Shown here: in pieces, positions 12,997-21,859 of the stretch
Layout: each line of letters starts with the position of its first letter
Position numbering within the stretch: the stretch's first letter is position 1
Assembly (NCBI GenBank): GCA_905194315.1
Contig: CAJJRX010000011.1
Location: 1 to 50,341 of the forward strand
Source of the DNA: an uncultured Sutterella sp.
Lineage (GTDB): Bacteria; Pseudomonadota; Gammaproteobacteria; Burkholderiales; Burkholderiaceae_F
Reading direction: 5' to 3'
DNA length: 50,341 nucleotides
Translations under genes and position numbers: made by a program
Notes under the pieces: model-generated
What the model saw: the letters and a program-made list of their open reading frames with translations, nothing else
Told to the model about the DNA's origin: nothing
The model's database searches: none

Positions 12997-14688
12997 ATGG
13001 GAAAAGACCTACAACGCGCCCTTTTATGGGTGATCTTATTTACCTCGTGCTTCATGCTTTGGGATAACTACCAGGTGTACAAGGGCGGCCAGTCCTTTTT
13101 CCAGAGCTCTCAACAGGAAAGCGTTTCTCAGACTGCCTCTTCCGCTCCTGAAGCGCCGAAGTCAGAATCGTCTGAGGCTGTTGCTCCCGGTGCGAAGTCT
13201 GTCGAACCGGCTTCTCCCGTTGTGGTGACGACGGACCTGATGAAGGTGACCTTCGACGCCATTGGCGCAAGTATGGTCCGCAATGAATTTCTGACCATTC
13301 CGCAGCAGGCCAACTGGAAAGATGTCGGTCTGACCGGTCTCATTCTCGGTCGCAAGGCTGAAAATCTGGGCAACGTTGAACTGCTCGAAATGAACAACAC
13401 CCGCACCTATCTTGCTCAGAGCGGTGTGGTTGGCGGCGATTTTCCGACGCACAAGGATACCTTCAAGCTGGTGAGCACGAAGACTGATATGGGTTCTGAC
13501 AAGAGCCTTGAAGTGGTTTTCGAAGCTGAAAAAGGCGGTATGAAGGTTACCAGGAGCTACACCTTTAACCGCGGTGAATATGCGGTTCAGGTGAAAACCA
13601 CGATGACGAACACCTCGGACAAGGCTGAAACGCCCTCTGTGTACTATCAGGTGGTTCGTGACGGCGGCAACCCTGCGGATGCCAACTCGATGTATTCCAC
13701 CTTTACGGGGCCTGCCGTTTATTCGTCAGAAGAAAAATTCCAGAAACTCAAATTTGATGACATTGCCGACAAGTCCGCCTCCTTCCAGAAGCAGGCTGAC
13801 AACGGCTGGGTTGCCATGGTTCAGCACCACTTTGTGAGTGCATGGGTTCCCAAGGAAGGCGAAAAGCGCAGCAACTATGTCGATGCCATTGACAAGGATC
13901 TCTATCGCATCGGTGCCATGGTGAAGCTGCCTGAGCTTGCTCCGGGTGCCAGTGTCACCAACAGTGCCGTGTTCTACTCCGGTCCTCAGGATCAGAACCG
14001 TCTCGAGCAGATTGCTCCGGGGCTGGAACTGGTTGTGGACTACGGCTGGCTCACGTTCCTTGCCAAGCCGATCTACTGGCTGCTTTCGATGCTCCACGGC
14101 CTCGTTGGTAACTGGGGCTGGGCTATTGTGCTGCTGACCTGTATTGTGAAGGCGATTCTGTACCCGATTTCCGCTGCCAGCTATCGTTCGATGGCCCGTA
14201 TGAAGGAAGTCACGCCGCGTATGAAAGCCCTTCAGGACAAGTACAAGGGCGATCCGAAGGCTCTTAATCAGGCGATGGCGGAACTCTATCGCACTGAAAA
14301 GATTAATCCGGTTGCCGGTTGCCTTCCGATTTTCCTGCAGATCCCTGTCTTCCTTTCCCTTTACTGGGTGCTGCTGGGGTCTGTGGAACTGCGCGGTGCT
14401 CCCTGGCTGCTCTGGATTACCGACCTGGGTATGCCTGATCCGTGGTTCGTGCTGCCGGCTGTCATGGCTGCGACGATGTTCCTGCAGATCCTGCTCAATC
14501 CGAAGCCTACTGACCCGACGATGGCTAAAGTCACCTACATCATGCCGCTGGTCTTTTCGGTGATGTTCTTTGTCTTTGCCTCCGGTCTGGTGCTTTACTG
14601 GCTGACCAACAACGTGCTCTCTATTCTGCAGCAGTGGTGGGTCAACAAGACGATTGAAGCTGATCGTGCCCGACGCGCCACGAACTAA
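12997..14688 (+). CDS. yidC: Membrane protein insertase YidC
   Basis: Inner-membrane insertase (563 residues) acting alone or with Sec to integrate membrane proteins, including ATP synthase subunit c encoded downstream. An N-terminal signal-anchor (RALLWVILFTSCFMLW) and a Ser/Ala-rich linker (35-70) lead to a large periplasmic beta-sandwich (about 75-340). Five C-terminal transmembrane helices follow from WLLSMLHGLVGNWGWAIVLLT. The conserved positively charged loop (MARMKEVTPRMKALQDKYKGD) and INPVAGCLPIFLQIPVFLSLY are present. The Gram-negative type is clear from the periplasmic domain. A bidirectional terminator follows. Confidence 0.97.
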   Translation: MGKDLQRALLWVILFTSCFMLWDNYQVYKGGQSFFQSSQQESVSQTASSAPEAPKSESSEAVAPGAKSVEPASPVVVTTDLMKVTFDAIGASMVRNEFLTIPQQANWKDVGLTGLILGRKAENLGNVELLEMNNTRTYLAQSGVVGGDFPTHKDTFKLVSTKTDMGSDKSLEVVFEAEKGGMKVTRSYTFNRGEYAVQVKTTMTNTSDKAETPSVYYQVVRDGGNPADANSMYSTFTGPAVYSSEEKFQKLKFDDIADKSASFQKQADNGWVAMVQHHFVSAWVPKEGEKRSNYVDAIDKDLYRIGAMVKLPELAPGASVTNSAVFYSGPQDQNRLEQIAPGLELVVDYGWLTFLAKPIYWLLSMLHGLVGNWGWAIVLLTCIVKAILYPISAASYRSMARMKEVTPRMKALQDKYKGDPKALNQAMAELYRTEKINPVAGCLPIFLQIPVFLSLYWVLLGSVELRGAPWLLWITDLGMPDPWFVLPAVMAATMFLQILLNPKPTDPTMAKVTYIMPLVFSVMFFVFASGLVLYWLTNNVLSILQQWWVNKTIEADRARRATN

Positions 14689-14715
14689 CAAAGGCTGCAC
14701 TGACTTTGTCAAAAC

Positions 14716-14756
14716 AAAAAAAGCATCGTGGTAGTAATATCACGATGCTTTTTCTT
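14716..14756. terminator. Bidirectional intrinsic terminator after yidC
   Basis: AAAAAAGCATCGTG and CACGATGCTTTTT flank a 10-base loop (GTAGTAATAT). There are A-runs on the left and T-runs on the right, so it can end yidC (+) and the converging small gene (-). Confidence 0.9.
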
Positions 14757-14767
14757 TAAATATCTGA

Positions 14768-15073
14768 TCAGCGGGGTGATCGGTTGCGGGTGATGATCCA
14801 GACAACCGGCCATATCCAGAGCATTACACAGAAGCGCACAATGGTGAACAGATTCCAGCCGGTCTGAAACCTGACTCTGGTTGACGTGAAATACACCGTA
14901 AAGGCGCCGACAATGCACCAGAGCAGTGTGCAGCCGTAGACAAGCACCCGGCTCTGATAAGTGTCTCCCACCCAGGACGCCAGTAAAGCGGCCACGGGAA
15001 CAGAACAGACCATACCGAGGCAGATGCCGGCAAGCACCGGCGGAAGCAGCGGAGAGGGGTTTTGTGTAGGCAT
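14768..15073 (-). CDS. Small hypothetical membrane protein
   Basis: A 101-residue predicted inner-membrane protein with about three hydrophobic segments (LAGICLGMVCSVPVAALLASWV, VLVYGCTLLWCIVGAFTVYF and FTIVRFCVMLWIWPVVWII) and a basic C-terminus (TRNRSPR). I do not recognise a family. I took the ATG at 15073; a TTG four codons earlier is possible. Neither has a clear ribosome site. It converges on yidC, sharing the terminator at 14716-14756, and diverges from mnmE. The clean transmembrane pattern argues for a real gene, but it could be a chance frame. Confidence 0.5.
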   Translation of the reverse strand: MPTQNPSPLLPPVLAGICLGMVCSVPVAALLASWVGDTYQSRVLVYGCTLLWCIVGAFTVYFTSTRVRFQTGWNLFTIVRFCVMLWIWPVVWIITRNRSPR

Positions 15074-15230
15074 GGGTGTTTGCAATTAGTGATAGTTAGG
15101 GGGATGGTTAATTCCTTAAGTCTATCAATAAAGGAATTACAATTTCTTCGCTCCGCAGGGTGGCTTTATGCCAATCCTGTAACTTTTTTCCGCAAAGCGC
15201 TTCGCACTTTGCCAGCTTTTGGGATTCATT

Positions 15231-16598
15231 ATGCTCAAATCTGACCGTGATCCAATTGTTGCCATTGCAACCGCCTCCGGCAGAGGAGGAATCGGCATCA
15301 TACGACTGTCTTTTCACGAGTCATTGAATGAGGCGGTGCTCAAAGGGCTTTTCGGGGAAAGAACCTTAAAGCCACGCTATGCCACACTGATTGATTATCA
15401 CAGTGCTGACGGGGAACCTCTTGATCAGGTGATTGTTCTGTATTTCCCTTCGCCGGCGAGCTACACCGGAGAGTCTGTCGTGGAGATTCAGGCTCATGGT
15501 GGTTCTGTGATGATGCAGCTGCTGCTCAAAGACTGCTTCGTACGACTCGCCGCATTGGGTCTTCGGATGGCTGAACCCGGTGAGTTTACACAGCGCGCTT
15601 TTCTCAACGGTCGCATTGATTTGCTGCAGGCGGAGGCGGTGGCGGATGTGATTGACGCAGTCAGCGGTGCGGCCGCTAAAGCTGCGGCGAGATCGCTCTC
15701 CGGAGAGTTCTCCTCTGTGATTTCTTCGATCGGTCACCGGCTCGACGAGTTGCGTGCTTTTATTGAAGCAACGCTGGATTTCCCTGAAGAGGAGGTTGAG
15801 CATTTGCAGAGTGCTCATATCGAGGAGCGTCTTTTTGCGCTTGAGGAGGAGCTAGAGAATGTCTTCCGTAAAGCCAAGCAGGGCAATGTGCTTCGCGAAG
15901 GGATGACGGTTGCGATTATTGGCAGCCCCAATGTGGGGAAATCGAGTCTTCTCAATGCGCTGGCAGAAGATGATGTGGCAATCGTGACGGACGTACCCGG
16001 CACCACGCGTGACAAGATTGAATGCTGGATTACCCTGAACGGGATTCCCATCAAGATGGTCGATACGGCCGGTATTCGGGAAACCGACGATATTGTTGAA
16101 AGTAAAGGGATCGAGCGCGCACTTAAAGAGGTGCGCAAGGCCGATGTGGTGCTCCACATCCGTGATGCCTCCGGACAGGTTGCTCAGGACCAGGCACTGC
16201 TCAGTAAGGTTCTTGCCGAAGTCGGAGAGAATGTGCCGCTGCTGACGGTCTGGAACAAGTCTGACCTTTGCTGGCGCGAAGATGTCGGCGACGACATCAG
16301 AATCTCCGTCAGAACCGGCCAGGGGCTTGAGGAACTTCGGGAAACCCTGATCCGGCTGGCGGGTCTGGAGAACACATCCGAGGGTGTATATATGGCGCGT
16401 GAGCGTCAGATCGCCTGTCTGGAGCAGACAAAAGAACATATCACCAGAGCGCTGGCTGAGCTGCAGTTCATGTCTCAACTGGAGCTTGTTGCCGAAGAGC
16501 TCCGCCTTGCCGGCAGAAGCCTCGGTGAAATTTTAGGAGAAACGGTCTCTGACGACATTCTGGGACTGATTTTCAGCAAATTCTGTATCGGCAAGTAA
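15231..16598 (+). CDS. mnmE: tRNA modification GTPase MnmE
   Basis: GTPase (455 residues) that with MnmG makes 5-(carboxymethyl)aminomethyl-uridine at tRNA wobble position 34. N-terminal formyl-THF-binding domain: DPIVAIATASGRGGIGIIRLS. The G domain has G1 GSPNVGKSS, G3 DTAGIRETDD and G4 NKSD (as VWNKSDL). The C-terminal FCIGK carries the catalytic-site cysteine. The frame extends to a TTG at 15219, but the ATG at 15231 (MLKSDRDPIVAIATA) matches the family start. mnmG follows after 24 bp. Confidence 0.97.
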   Translation: MLKSDRDPIVAIATASGRGGIGIIRLSFHESLNEAVLKGLFGERTLKPRYATLIDYHSADGEPLDQVIVLYFPSPASYTGESVVEIQAHGGSVMMQLLLKDCFVRLAALGLRMAEPGEFTQRAFLNGRIDLLQAEAVADVIDAVSGAAAKAAARSLSGEFSSVISSIGHRLDELRAFIEATLDFPEEEVEHLQSAHIEERLFALEEELENVFRKAKQGNVLREGMTVAIIGSPNVGKSSLLNALAEDDVAIVTDVPGTTRDKIECWITLNGIPIKMVDTAGIRETDDIVESKGIERALKEVRKADVVLHIRDASGQVAQDQALLSKVLAEVGENVPLLTVWNKSDLCWREDVGDDIRISVRTGQGLEELRETLIRLAGLENTSEGVYMARERQIACLEQTKEHITRALAELQFMSQLELVAEELRLAGRSLGEILGETVSDDILGLIFSKFCIGK

Positions 16599-16622
16599 GC
16601 CGGACGAAAGAAACATACGAAT

Positions 16623-18560
16623 ATGTACTACCCAAAAAAATTTGATGTCATTGTGGTCGGCAGCGGACATGCCGGTATTGAAGCAGCACTGGCCTCTGCC
16701 CGTATGGGGTGTGAAACCCTTCTGCTGACCCACAATCTGGACACGATCGGTCAGCTTTCCTGCAATCCCTCCATTGGCGGGATAGGCAAAGGGCATCTGG
16801 TCAAAGAGCTTGATGCGATGGGCGGCGCCATGGGCGCGGTGACAGATGAAGCCGGGATTCAGTTCCGTATTCTGAACAGCTCCAAGGGGCCGGCAGTGCG
16901 TGCCACTCGTGCTCAGATCGACCGGCAGCTCTATCGCCGGGCAATGCGTCAGCGTGTTGAAAAACAGCCGCACCTGTGGCTCTTTCAGCAGTCCGCAGAC
17001 GATCTGATTGTTGAAAACAACCGGGTGGCCGGTGTCGTCACGCAGACAAAAATTCATTTTCAGGCCAAGGCTGTGGTTCTGTCTGCCGGTACTTTTCTCA
17101 ACGGCATGGTGCATGTCGGTCTGGAACACTATCAGGCCGGCCGTATGGGCGATCCGGCCAGTGTGGCATTGGCTCAGCGGCTCAAGGAGCTGGGTATGCC
17201 GCAGGGACGTCTGAAGACGGGTACCCCGGCACGTATTGACGGCCGCACCATCGACTTCTCCAAGTGTCAGGAGCAGTGGGGGGATCTTGATCCGGTGCCG
17301 TCTTTCTCGCTCAGTAAAGAGATTGCACACCCCGAGCAGGTGCCTTGCTGGATTACGCGTACGAACCAGAAAGTACATGACATTATTCTGGCCAATCTGG
17401 ACCGTTCTCCAATGTACACCGGTGTGATCCATGGCGTCGGACCGCGTTACTGCCCCTCGATCGAGGATAAGGTCAAGCGTTTTGCTGATAAGGACAGCCA
17501 CCAGATCTTTCTGGAACCCGAGGGGTTGTCGGTCAATGAGTATTACCCTAACGGGATTTCCACGAGCCTGCCGTTTGATGTGCAGCTCGATATGATTCAT
17601 GCGATTGATGGTCTGGAAAACGCTCACCTTCTGCGTCCGGGTTATGCCATCGAATATGATTTCTACGATCCCCGCAGACTGAAGACCACGCTGGAGACAC
17701 AGACACTCCCCGGGCTGTTCTTTGCCGGACAGATTAACGGAACCACCGGCTACGAGGAGGCCGCGGCTCAGGGGCTGCTTGCCGGTATCAATGCCGCACT
17801 GCTTGCCCGGGATAAGGAAGGGTGGACTCCGAGACGCGATCAGGCCTATCTGGGCGTGATGGTTGAAGATCTGACAACCCGCGGGGTAACGGAACCGTAC
17901 CGTATGTTTACGAGCCGCGCCGAGTACCGTCTCAGCCTGCGTGAAGACAATGCTGATATGCGTCTGACCGAACAGGCACACAAGCTCGGACTTATTGATG
18001 AGGAGCACTGGGCTGCGTTCTGCCGTAAGCAGGAAAATATCGCCCGTGCCAAAGAGGCTCTGAAGGATACGTGGGTGACGCCGTCCAAACTTAATCCCGA
18101 CAGTGTGATTGAGGTGCTCGGAACGCCGATAGAGCGTGAATACAACCTCAAGGCCCTTTTGTGCCGGCCCAATGTGGACATCGGGAAGCTGCCGGGACTC
18201 AGAACCGTGGATAACCAGCCTGTCTGGTCGGCAGAGGGGCTTAGCAGAGCCGAGCTTGAGCAGGTTGAAATTGACACCAAGTATGAAGGTTATATCGTCC
18301 GTCAGAGCAATGAAATTGAAAAGACGATTGCCAATGAAACCCTCCGTATTCCCGCAGAGCTTGACTATCAGGCTGTGCCCGGGCTCAGTTTTGAGGTTCG
18401 CCAGAAACTGGCGGCTGTCAGACCGGAGACGATCGGTCAGGCTTCCCGTATTTCCGGGGTAACGCCTGCTGCCGTTTCGCTGCTGCTGGTGTATCTCAAG
18501 CGCAAGTACTACTATCAGAAAAAGACTTCGCAGCGTCCTGTTGAAGATACTCAGGCGTAA
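16623..18560 (+). CDS. mnmG: tRNA uridine-5-carboxymethylaminomethyl modification enzyme MnmG
   Basis: FAD/NADH-dependent partner of MnmE (645 residues; E. coli GidA 629). FAD-binding motif VVGSGHAGIEAALASARMG is at residues 10-28. Family motifs CNPSIGGIGKGHLVKELDALGG-like (CNPSIGGIGKGHLVKE), GRLKTGTPARIDGRTIDFS and PGLFFAGQINGTTGYEEAAAQG are intact, as is the C-terminal GVTPAAVSLLLVYLKR involved in MnmE binding. Unlike in E. coli, the short mnmE-mnmG gap contains no DnaA boxes, so the origin is not here. rsmG follows after 10 bp. Confidence 0.97.
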   Translation: MYYPKKFDVIVVGSGHAGIEAALASARMGCETLLLTHNLDTIGQLSCNPSIGGIGKGHLVKELDAMGGAMGAVTDEAGIQFRILNSSKGPAVRATRAQIDRQLYRRAMRQRVEKQPHLWLFQQSADDLIVENNRVAGVVTQTKIHFQAKAVVLSAGTFLNGMVHVGLEHYQAGRMGDPASVALAQRLKELGMPQGRLKTGTPARIDGRTIDFSKCQEQWGDLDPVPSFSLSKEIAHPEQVPCWITRTNQKVHDIILANLDRSPMYTGVIHGVGPRYCPSIEDKVKRFADKDSHQIFLEPEGLSVNEYYPNGISTSLPFDVQLDMIHAIDGLENAHLLRPGYAIEYDFYDPRRLKTTLETQTLPGLFFAGQINGTTGYEEAAAQGLLAGINAALLARDKEGWTPRRDQAYLGVMVEDLTTRGVTEPYRMFTSRAEYRLSLREDNADMRLTEQAHKLGLIDEEHWAAFCRKQENIARAKEALKDTWVTPSKLNPDSVIEVLGTPIEREYNLKALLCRPNVDIGKLPGLRTVDNQPVWSAEGLSRAELEQVEIDTKYEGYIVRQSNEIEKTIANETLRIPAELDYQAVPGLSFEVRQKLAAVRPETIGQASRISGVTPAAVSLLLVYLKRKYYYQKKTSQRPVEDTQA

Positions 18561-18570
18561 GGAGAAAGAG

Positions 18571-19209
18571 ATGTTGCAGTCCGAACAGTTGGAAGCGGGA
18601 CTCGGGCAGATCGAAGGACTTGCTCATGACGAAACCGCCCTTTTTGCCCTGCTGCGCTACGCGGAGCTGCTGCAGAAGTGGGGGCGCGTCTATAACCTCA
18701 CTTCACTGCTCAGTGATGAGGATATTCTTACCCATCATCTGCTTGATTCGGCAGCTTTTGTTCCCTATGTGGCCAGGCTGATGCCTCAGGCGAAAACACT
18801 TCTGGATGTCGGCAGCGGCGGTGGCCTGCCGGTCATTCCTCTGGCGATTTATCGCCGGGATCTGCGTTTGCAGGCCGTTGATGCAGTGGCCAAGAAGGTG
18901 GCTTTTCTGACTCAGGTGGGCATTGAGTTAAAACTGTCGCATTTTTCTGCCCGTCATTGCAGGGTCGAAAAACTCCGCGGGGGTTATGATGTGATAACTT
19001 CCCGTGCTTTTGCAAGCCTGGGAGACTTTATCTCCTGGACACAACATCTGCTCAATCCCGGCGGCTGCTGGCTGGCTATGAAAGGAGCCTACCCGACCGA
19101 TGAGATCGCCGAACTGCCTGAAGGTGTGTCGGTAAAAGATGTGTTTGAAGTGAAAGTTCCTCTGCTCAATGAACAGCGGCATGTTGTTATGCTGCAGAAG
19201 ACGGCTTAA
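18571..19209 (+). CDS. rsmG: 16S rRNA (guanine-527-N7)-methyltransferase RsmG
   Basis: SAM-dependent methyltransferase (212 residues) that modifies G527 of 16S rRNA. Signatures: KWGRVYNLTSL, HHLLDSAAFVPYV, the SAM motif LLDVGSGGGLPVIPLAI (80-96) and VITSRAFASLGDFISWT. I chose the ATG at 18571 because AAGGAGAAAGAG precedes it; an upstream TTG in frame would overlap mnmG. Third gene of the mnmE-mnmG-rsmG cluster. Confidence 0.95.
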   Translation: MLQSEQLEAGLGQIEGLAHDETALFALLRYAELLQKWGRVYNLTSLLSDEDILTHHLLDSAAFVPYVARLMPQAKTLLDVGSGGGLPVIPLAIYRRDLRLQAVDAVAKKVAFLTQVGIELKLSHFSARHCRVEKLRGGYDVITSRAFASLGDFISWTQHLLNPGGCWLAMKGAYPTDEIAELPEGVSVKDVFEVKVPLLNEQRHVVMLQKTA

Positions 19210-19259
19210 GAACGAGTGGACCCAACCAATCACAATCACTAACGCTCAAAGGGGCATTC

Positions 19260-19910
19260 ATGTTTAGTACAGTTGTCAGCACCTTTGTACTGACCTTCTC
19301 AACATTTCTACCGGTGATCAATCCGTTTAGCGGTGCAATGTTTTTCGGCACGATGACAACCTCGCTCACAGACCGTGACCGGGCGTTCGTGGCCAACAGG
19401 ATTGCGCTCTATTCACTGATCATTCTGCTGGTGTGCCTGACCTGCGGACACCTGATCCTCAGCTTCTTCGGTATCAGCGTCGGCGCATTGCGTATGGCCG
19501 GCGGCTGTGTGCTGTTTGCGGCAGGATGGACCGCGCTGAATGCTCCGACCTCTGAAGAACAGCCCAACAGCGGCAAGGAACTTTCCCGCGTTAAACTCAA
19601 GTCCATGGCGTTCTACCCCTTCACTCTGCCGCTGACCACCGGTCCCGGCGGGATTGCCGTGTCTGTGGCACTCGGGACGAGTCTGCCGCGTGACCCGGCG
19701 CATATTGTCGGTACCTTTCTGGGGACACTTGCGACAGTACTGGTGATCTGGGCGAGTTACCGCTATAGTGATCGTGTGAACAAGGCTGTCGGCGTTGCCG
19801 GTGCGGACGCGCTGGCGCGTATTTTCGCCTTTATTCTGATTTGCCTGGGGGTGGCGATCTTCTGGCAGGGCTTCTCCGAATTGTGGCTGGCGCTAAATGC
19901 GCCGAAATAA
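19260..19910 (+). CDS. MarC-family integral membrane protein
   Basis: A 216-residue protein with about six hydrophobic segments, of the MarC/UPF0056 family. Family traits: FLPVINPFSGAMFFGTMT at the N-terminus (compare the common N-P-x-x-x-x-x-F), FFGISVGALRMAGGCVLFAAGW and LTTGPGGIAVSVALG. The family's biochemical role is unsettled; the old link to antibiotic resistance is not supported by later work. AAAGGGG precedes the ATG. It sits between rsmG and parA. A second member is at 41032-41679 on the other strand, with the more usual VITNPLSKLPLF opening. Confidence 0.88.
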   Translation: MFSTVVSTFVLTFSTFLPVINPFSGAMFFGTMTTSLTDRDRAFVANRIALYSLIILLVCLTCGHLILSFFGISVGALRMAGGCVLFAAGWTALNAPTSEEQPNSGKELSRVKLKSMAFYPFTLPLTTGPGGIAVSVALGTSLPRDPAHIVGTFLGTLATVLVIWASYRYSDRVNKAVGVAGADALARIFAFILICLGVAIFWQGFSELWLALNAPK

Positions 19911-19972
19911 AAGGGGCGGATAATCTCTGAAGCTCTTGATTTTTGTGCCGATAGATATTGAATAATCCTGGT

Positions 19973-20737
19973 ATGACTCATATTCTCTGTATTGCAAACC
20001 AAAAAGGCGGCGTCGGGAAAACCACGACAGCGGTTAATCTGGCCGCAGCCCTGGTGCTGAAGAAAAAACGCGTTCTGCTTATTGACCTCGATCCTCAGGG
20101 AAACGGCACCATGGGTGGCGGTGTTGAGAAGCGCGGTCTGAAAAAAACGGTCTATGAGTTGCTGCTCGGGACACTTTCCTTTGATGATGTTGTGCGCCAC
20201 TCTGAGGCGGGTGGCTTTGATGTTCTGCCTGCCAACCGGGATCTTTCCGGTGCTGAGGTTGAACTCATCGGTCTTGAGTATCGGGATCAGCGGCTGAAAA
20301 AGGCTCTTGAACCGGTGCTCGACCGTTATGACTATGTGCTCATTGACTGCCCCCCTTCGCTCTCAATGCTGACGCTTAACGCTTTCTGCTGTGCCGACGG
20401 AGTTCTGATACCCATGCAGTGTGAGTACTATGCACTTGAAGGGCTCAGTGACCTCATCACGACGGTTCGGCGCATCTACAGTGAGAAAAACCGCAATCTG
20501 CGGATTGTGACCCTTCTCCGGGTCATGTATGACCCGCGCATCACGCTGCAGCAGCAGGTGAGCCAGCAGCTTGATCAGCATTTCGGAGACAAGGTGTTTA
20601 AGACCATTATTCCGCGTAATGTCCGCCTTGCAGAGGCGCCGAGCTACGGGATGCCGGGGGTTGTGTACGATAAGAGCAGTAAAGGGGCAAAGGCTTATAT
20701 CGCCTGCGCTGAGGAACTAATCGAAAGGTTGCAGTAA
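19973..20737 (+). CDS. parA: Chromosome-partitioning ATPase ParA
   Basis: Deviant Walker ATPase (254 residues) that moves ParB-parS complexes along the nucleoid. The start at the ATG 19973 gives MTHILCIANQKGGVGKTTTA, with deviant Walker A KGGVGKT at about 11-17. An upstream TTG at 19958 is less likely. Other motifs: LLIDLDPQGNGTMGGG, VLIDCPPSLSMLTLNAF and LAEAPSYGMPGVVYD. The absence of an N-terminal HTH and the linkage to dnaA and mnmEG mark it as chromosomal (Soj-type) rather than plasmid ParA. parB follows after 24 bp. Confidence 0.96.
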   Translation: MTHILCIANQKGGVGKTTTAVNLAAALVLKKKRVLLIDLDPQGNGTMGGGVEKRGLKKTVYELLLGTLSFDDVVRHSEAGGFDVLPANRDLSGAEVELIGLEYRDQRLKKALEPVLDRYDYVLIDCPPSLSMLTLNAFCCADGVLIPMQCEYYALEGLSDLITTVRRIYSEKNRNLRIVTLLRVMYDPRITLQQQVSQQLDQHFGDKVFKTIIPRNVRLAEAPSYGMPGVVYDKSSKGAKAYIACAEELIERLQ

Positions 20738-20761
20738 CACATAATCAGTGGGGACAGTAAA

Positions 20762-21631
20762 GTGGCTGAAAAAAAGAACAAAGGTTTAGGTCGCGGGCTG
20801 GATGCCCTTTTCGGGTCAGCCAATGAAATGGTTCTGCCCAGCGAAGGGACAGACAGTGAGTTGCGCCGGATGCCAGTCGACAAACTGGTGCGCGGTGCCT
20901 ATCAGCCGCGCCAGGCGTTTGATCCGGAAGCACTCCAGACCCTAGCTGACTCCATCAGTAAAGAAGGTGTGCTCAGCCCGATTCTTGTCCGCGAAGTAAA
21001 AAACGGACGTTTTGAGATTATTGCCGGGGAGCGCCGTTTCCTTGCCGCCCAGAAGGCCGGACTCACTGAGGTGCCGGTGATTGTGCGGGAAATGGATGAT
21101 CAGAAGGCGCTGGCTGTTGCGCTGATTGAAAATCTGCAGCGTGAGGATCTGAACCCGATTGAAGAGGCGCGCGGAATTGAACGGCTGATTGAGGAGTTCA
21201 ATTACACACATGAAGCGGCAGCGGAGGCCATCGGTCGATCACGCACGGCTACTACAAACGCTTTACGCCTGCTGAGTCTCACGGAGCCCGTCCAGGAAAT
21301 GGTCCGTTCCGGCGAATTGAGCATGGGACATGCCCGTGCGCTGCTTTCTCTGAGTGCCGCCAACCAGATACTCGTGGCAAAAGAAGTATCTCAAAAGGGG
21401 TTGAGCGTACGTCAAACTGAGTCTCTTGTACGCCGAATGACGGAAGATAAACCGGTTAAGTCCAGAGTTGTGATCAAAACCCGTGATGATTTGAGACTCG
21501 AAGAGGCTCTGGCAGATACCCTTGGCGCTAAAGTGAGCCTATCAGCAAACAAAAAAGGCAAGGGAAAAATTATTATCGAGTTCGCTAATCTTGAGCAACT
21601 ACAAGGGATTGTGGACAAAATTCAGCAATAG
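20762..21631 (+). CDS. parB: Chromosome-partitioning protein ParB
   Basis: CTP-dependent DNA clamp (289 residues) that loads at parS. GTG start giving MAEKKNKGLGRGLDALFG, the classic ParB opening (KRRLGRGLDALI-like) that contacts ParA. The ParB/Srx domain includes YQPRQAFDPEALQTLADSI, PILVR and the GERR motif (AGERRFLAAQKAG). The HTH lies at about 140-165 (YTHEAAAEAIGRSRTATTNALRLLSL). The C-terminal dimer zipper ends at residue 289. I found no consensus parS (TGTTNCACGTGAAACA) in the window. Confidence 0.96.
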   Translation: MAEKKNKGLGRGLDALFGSANEMVLPSEGTDSELRRMPVDKLVRGAYQPRQAFDPEALQTLADSISKEGVLSPILVREVKNGRFEIIAGERRFLAAQKAGLTEVPVIVREMDDQKALAVALIENLQREDLNPIEEARGIERLIEEFNYTHEAAAEAIGRSRTATTNALRLLSLTEPVQEMVRSGELSMGHARALLSLSAANQILVAKEVSQKGLSVRQTESLVRRMTEDKPVKSRVVIKTRDDLRLEEALADTLGAKVSLSANKKGKGKIIIEFANLEQLQGIVDKIQQ

Positions 21632-21754
21632 ACGAAACTCGACCCGATATCGCTACAAAATGTGTCGGGTGTTGTGTTATCATGCCACACGTGCTTTTTG
21701 CACTAGGAACTTTCCCGTAGGAAAAAACCTGAGTGCGAAGGCGGAAGAAAAGAA

Positions 21755-21780
21755 AATACCACTTTGTGGGTATTCTTTTT
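21755..21780 (+). terminator. Intrinsic terminator downstream of parB
   Basis: AATACCAC (21755-21762) pairs with GTGGGTATT (21766-21774; one bulged G) and is followed by CTTTTT. It would end parB transcripts or a short independent RNA beginning around 21690. Confidence 0.65.
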
Positions 21781-21795
21781 AACACAAACGGTTAG

Positions 21796-21824
21796 TTGTT
21801 TCCAGGTGCTACAAAACTTAGAAT
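21796..21824 (+). promoter_or_regulatory. Possible promoter of the atp operon
   Basis: TTGTTT (21796-21801) and TAGAAT (21819-21824) with a 17-bp spacer, downstream of the terminator and about 35 bp before atpI. The -10 is 5/6 but the -35 only 3/6. An imperfect inverted repeat AACGGTTAG/CTAGCCGTT (21787-21795 and 21826-21834) brackets it. Confidence 0.35.
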
Positions 21825-21859
21825 GCTAGCCGTTACGTTCCCCCGATATTGTGTTAAGG

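Noticed and set aside
16599..16622. E. coli-style origin next to mnmG
   Set aside because: The mnmE-mnmG gap is 24 bp and contains no DnaA boxes.
16533..18008. 491-codon open frame on the - strand
   Set aside because: Antisense to mnmG, arising from its codon bias; mnmG has all family motifs.
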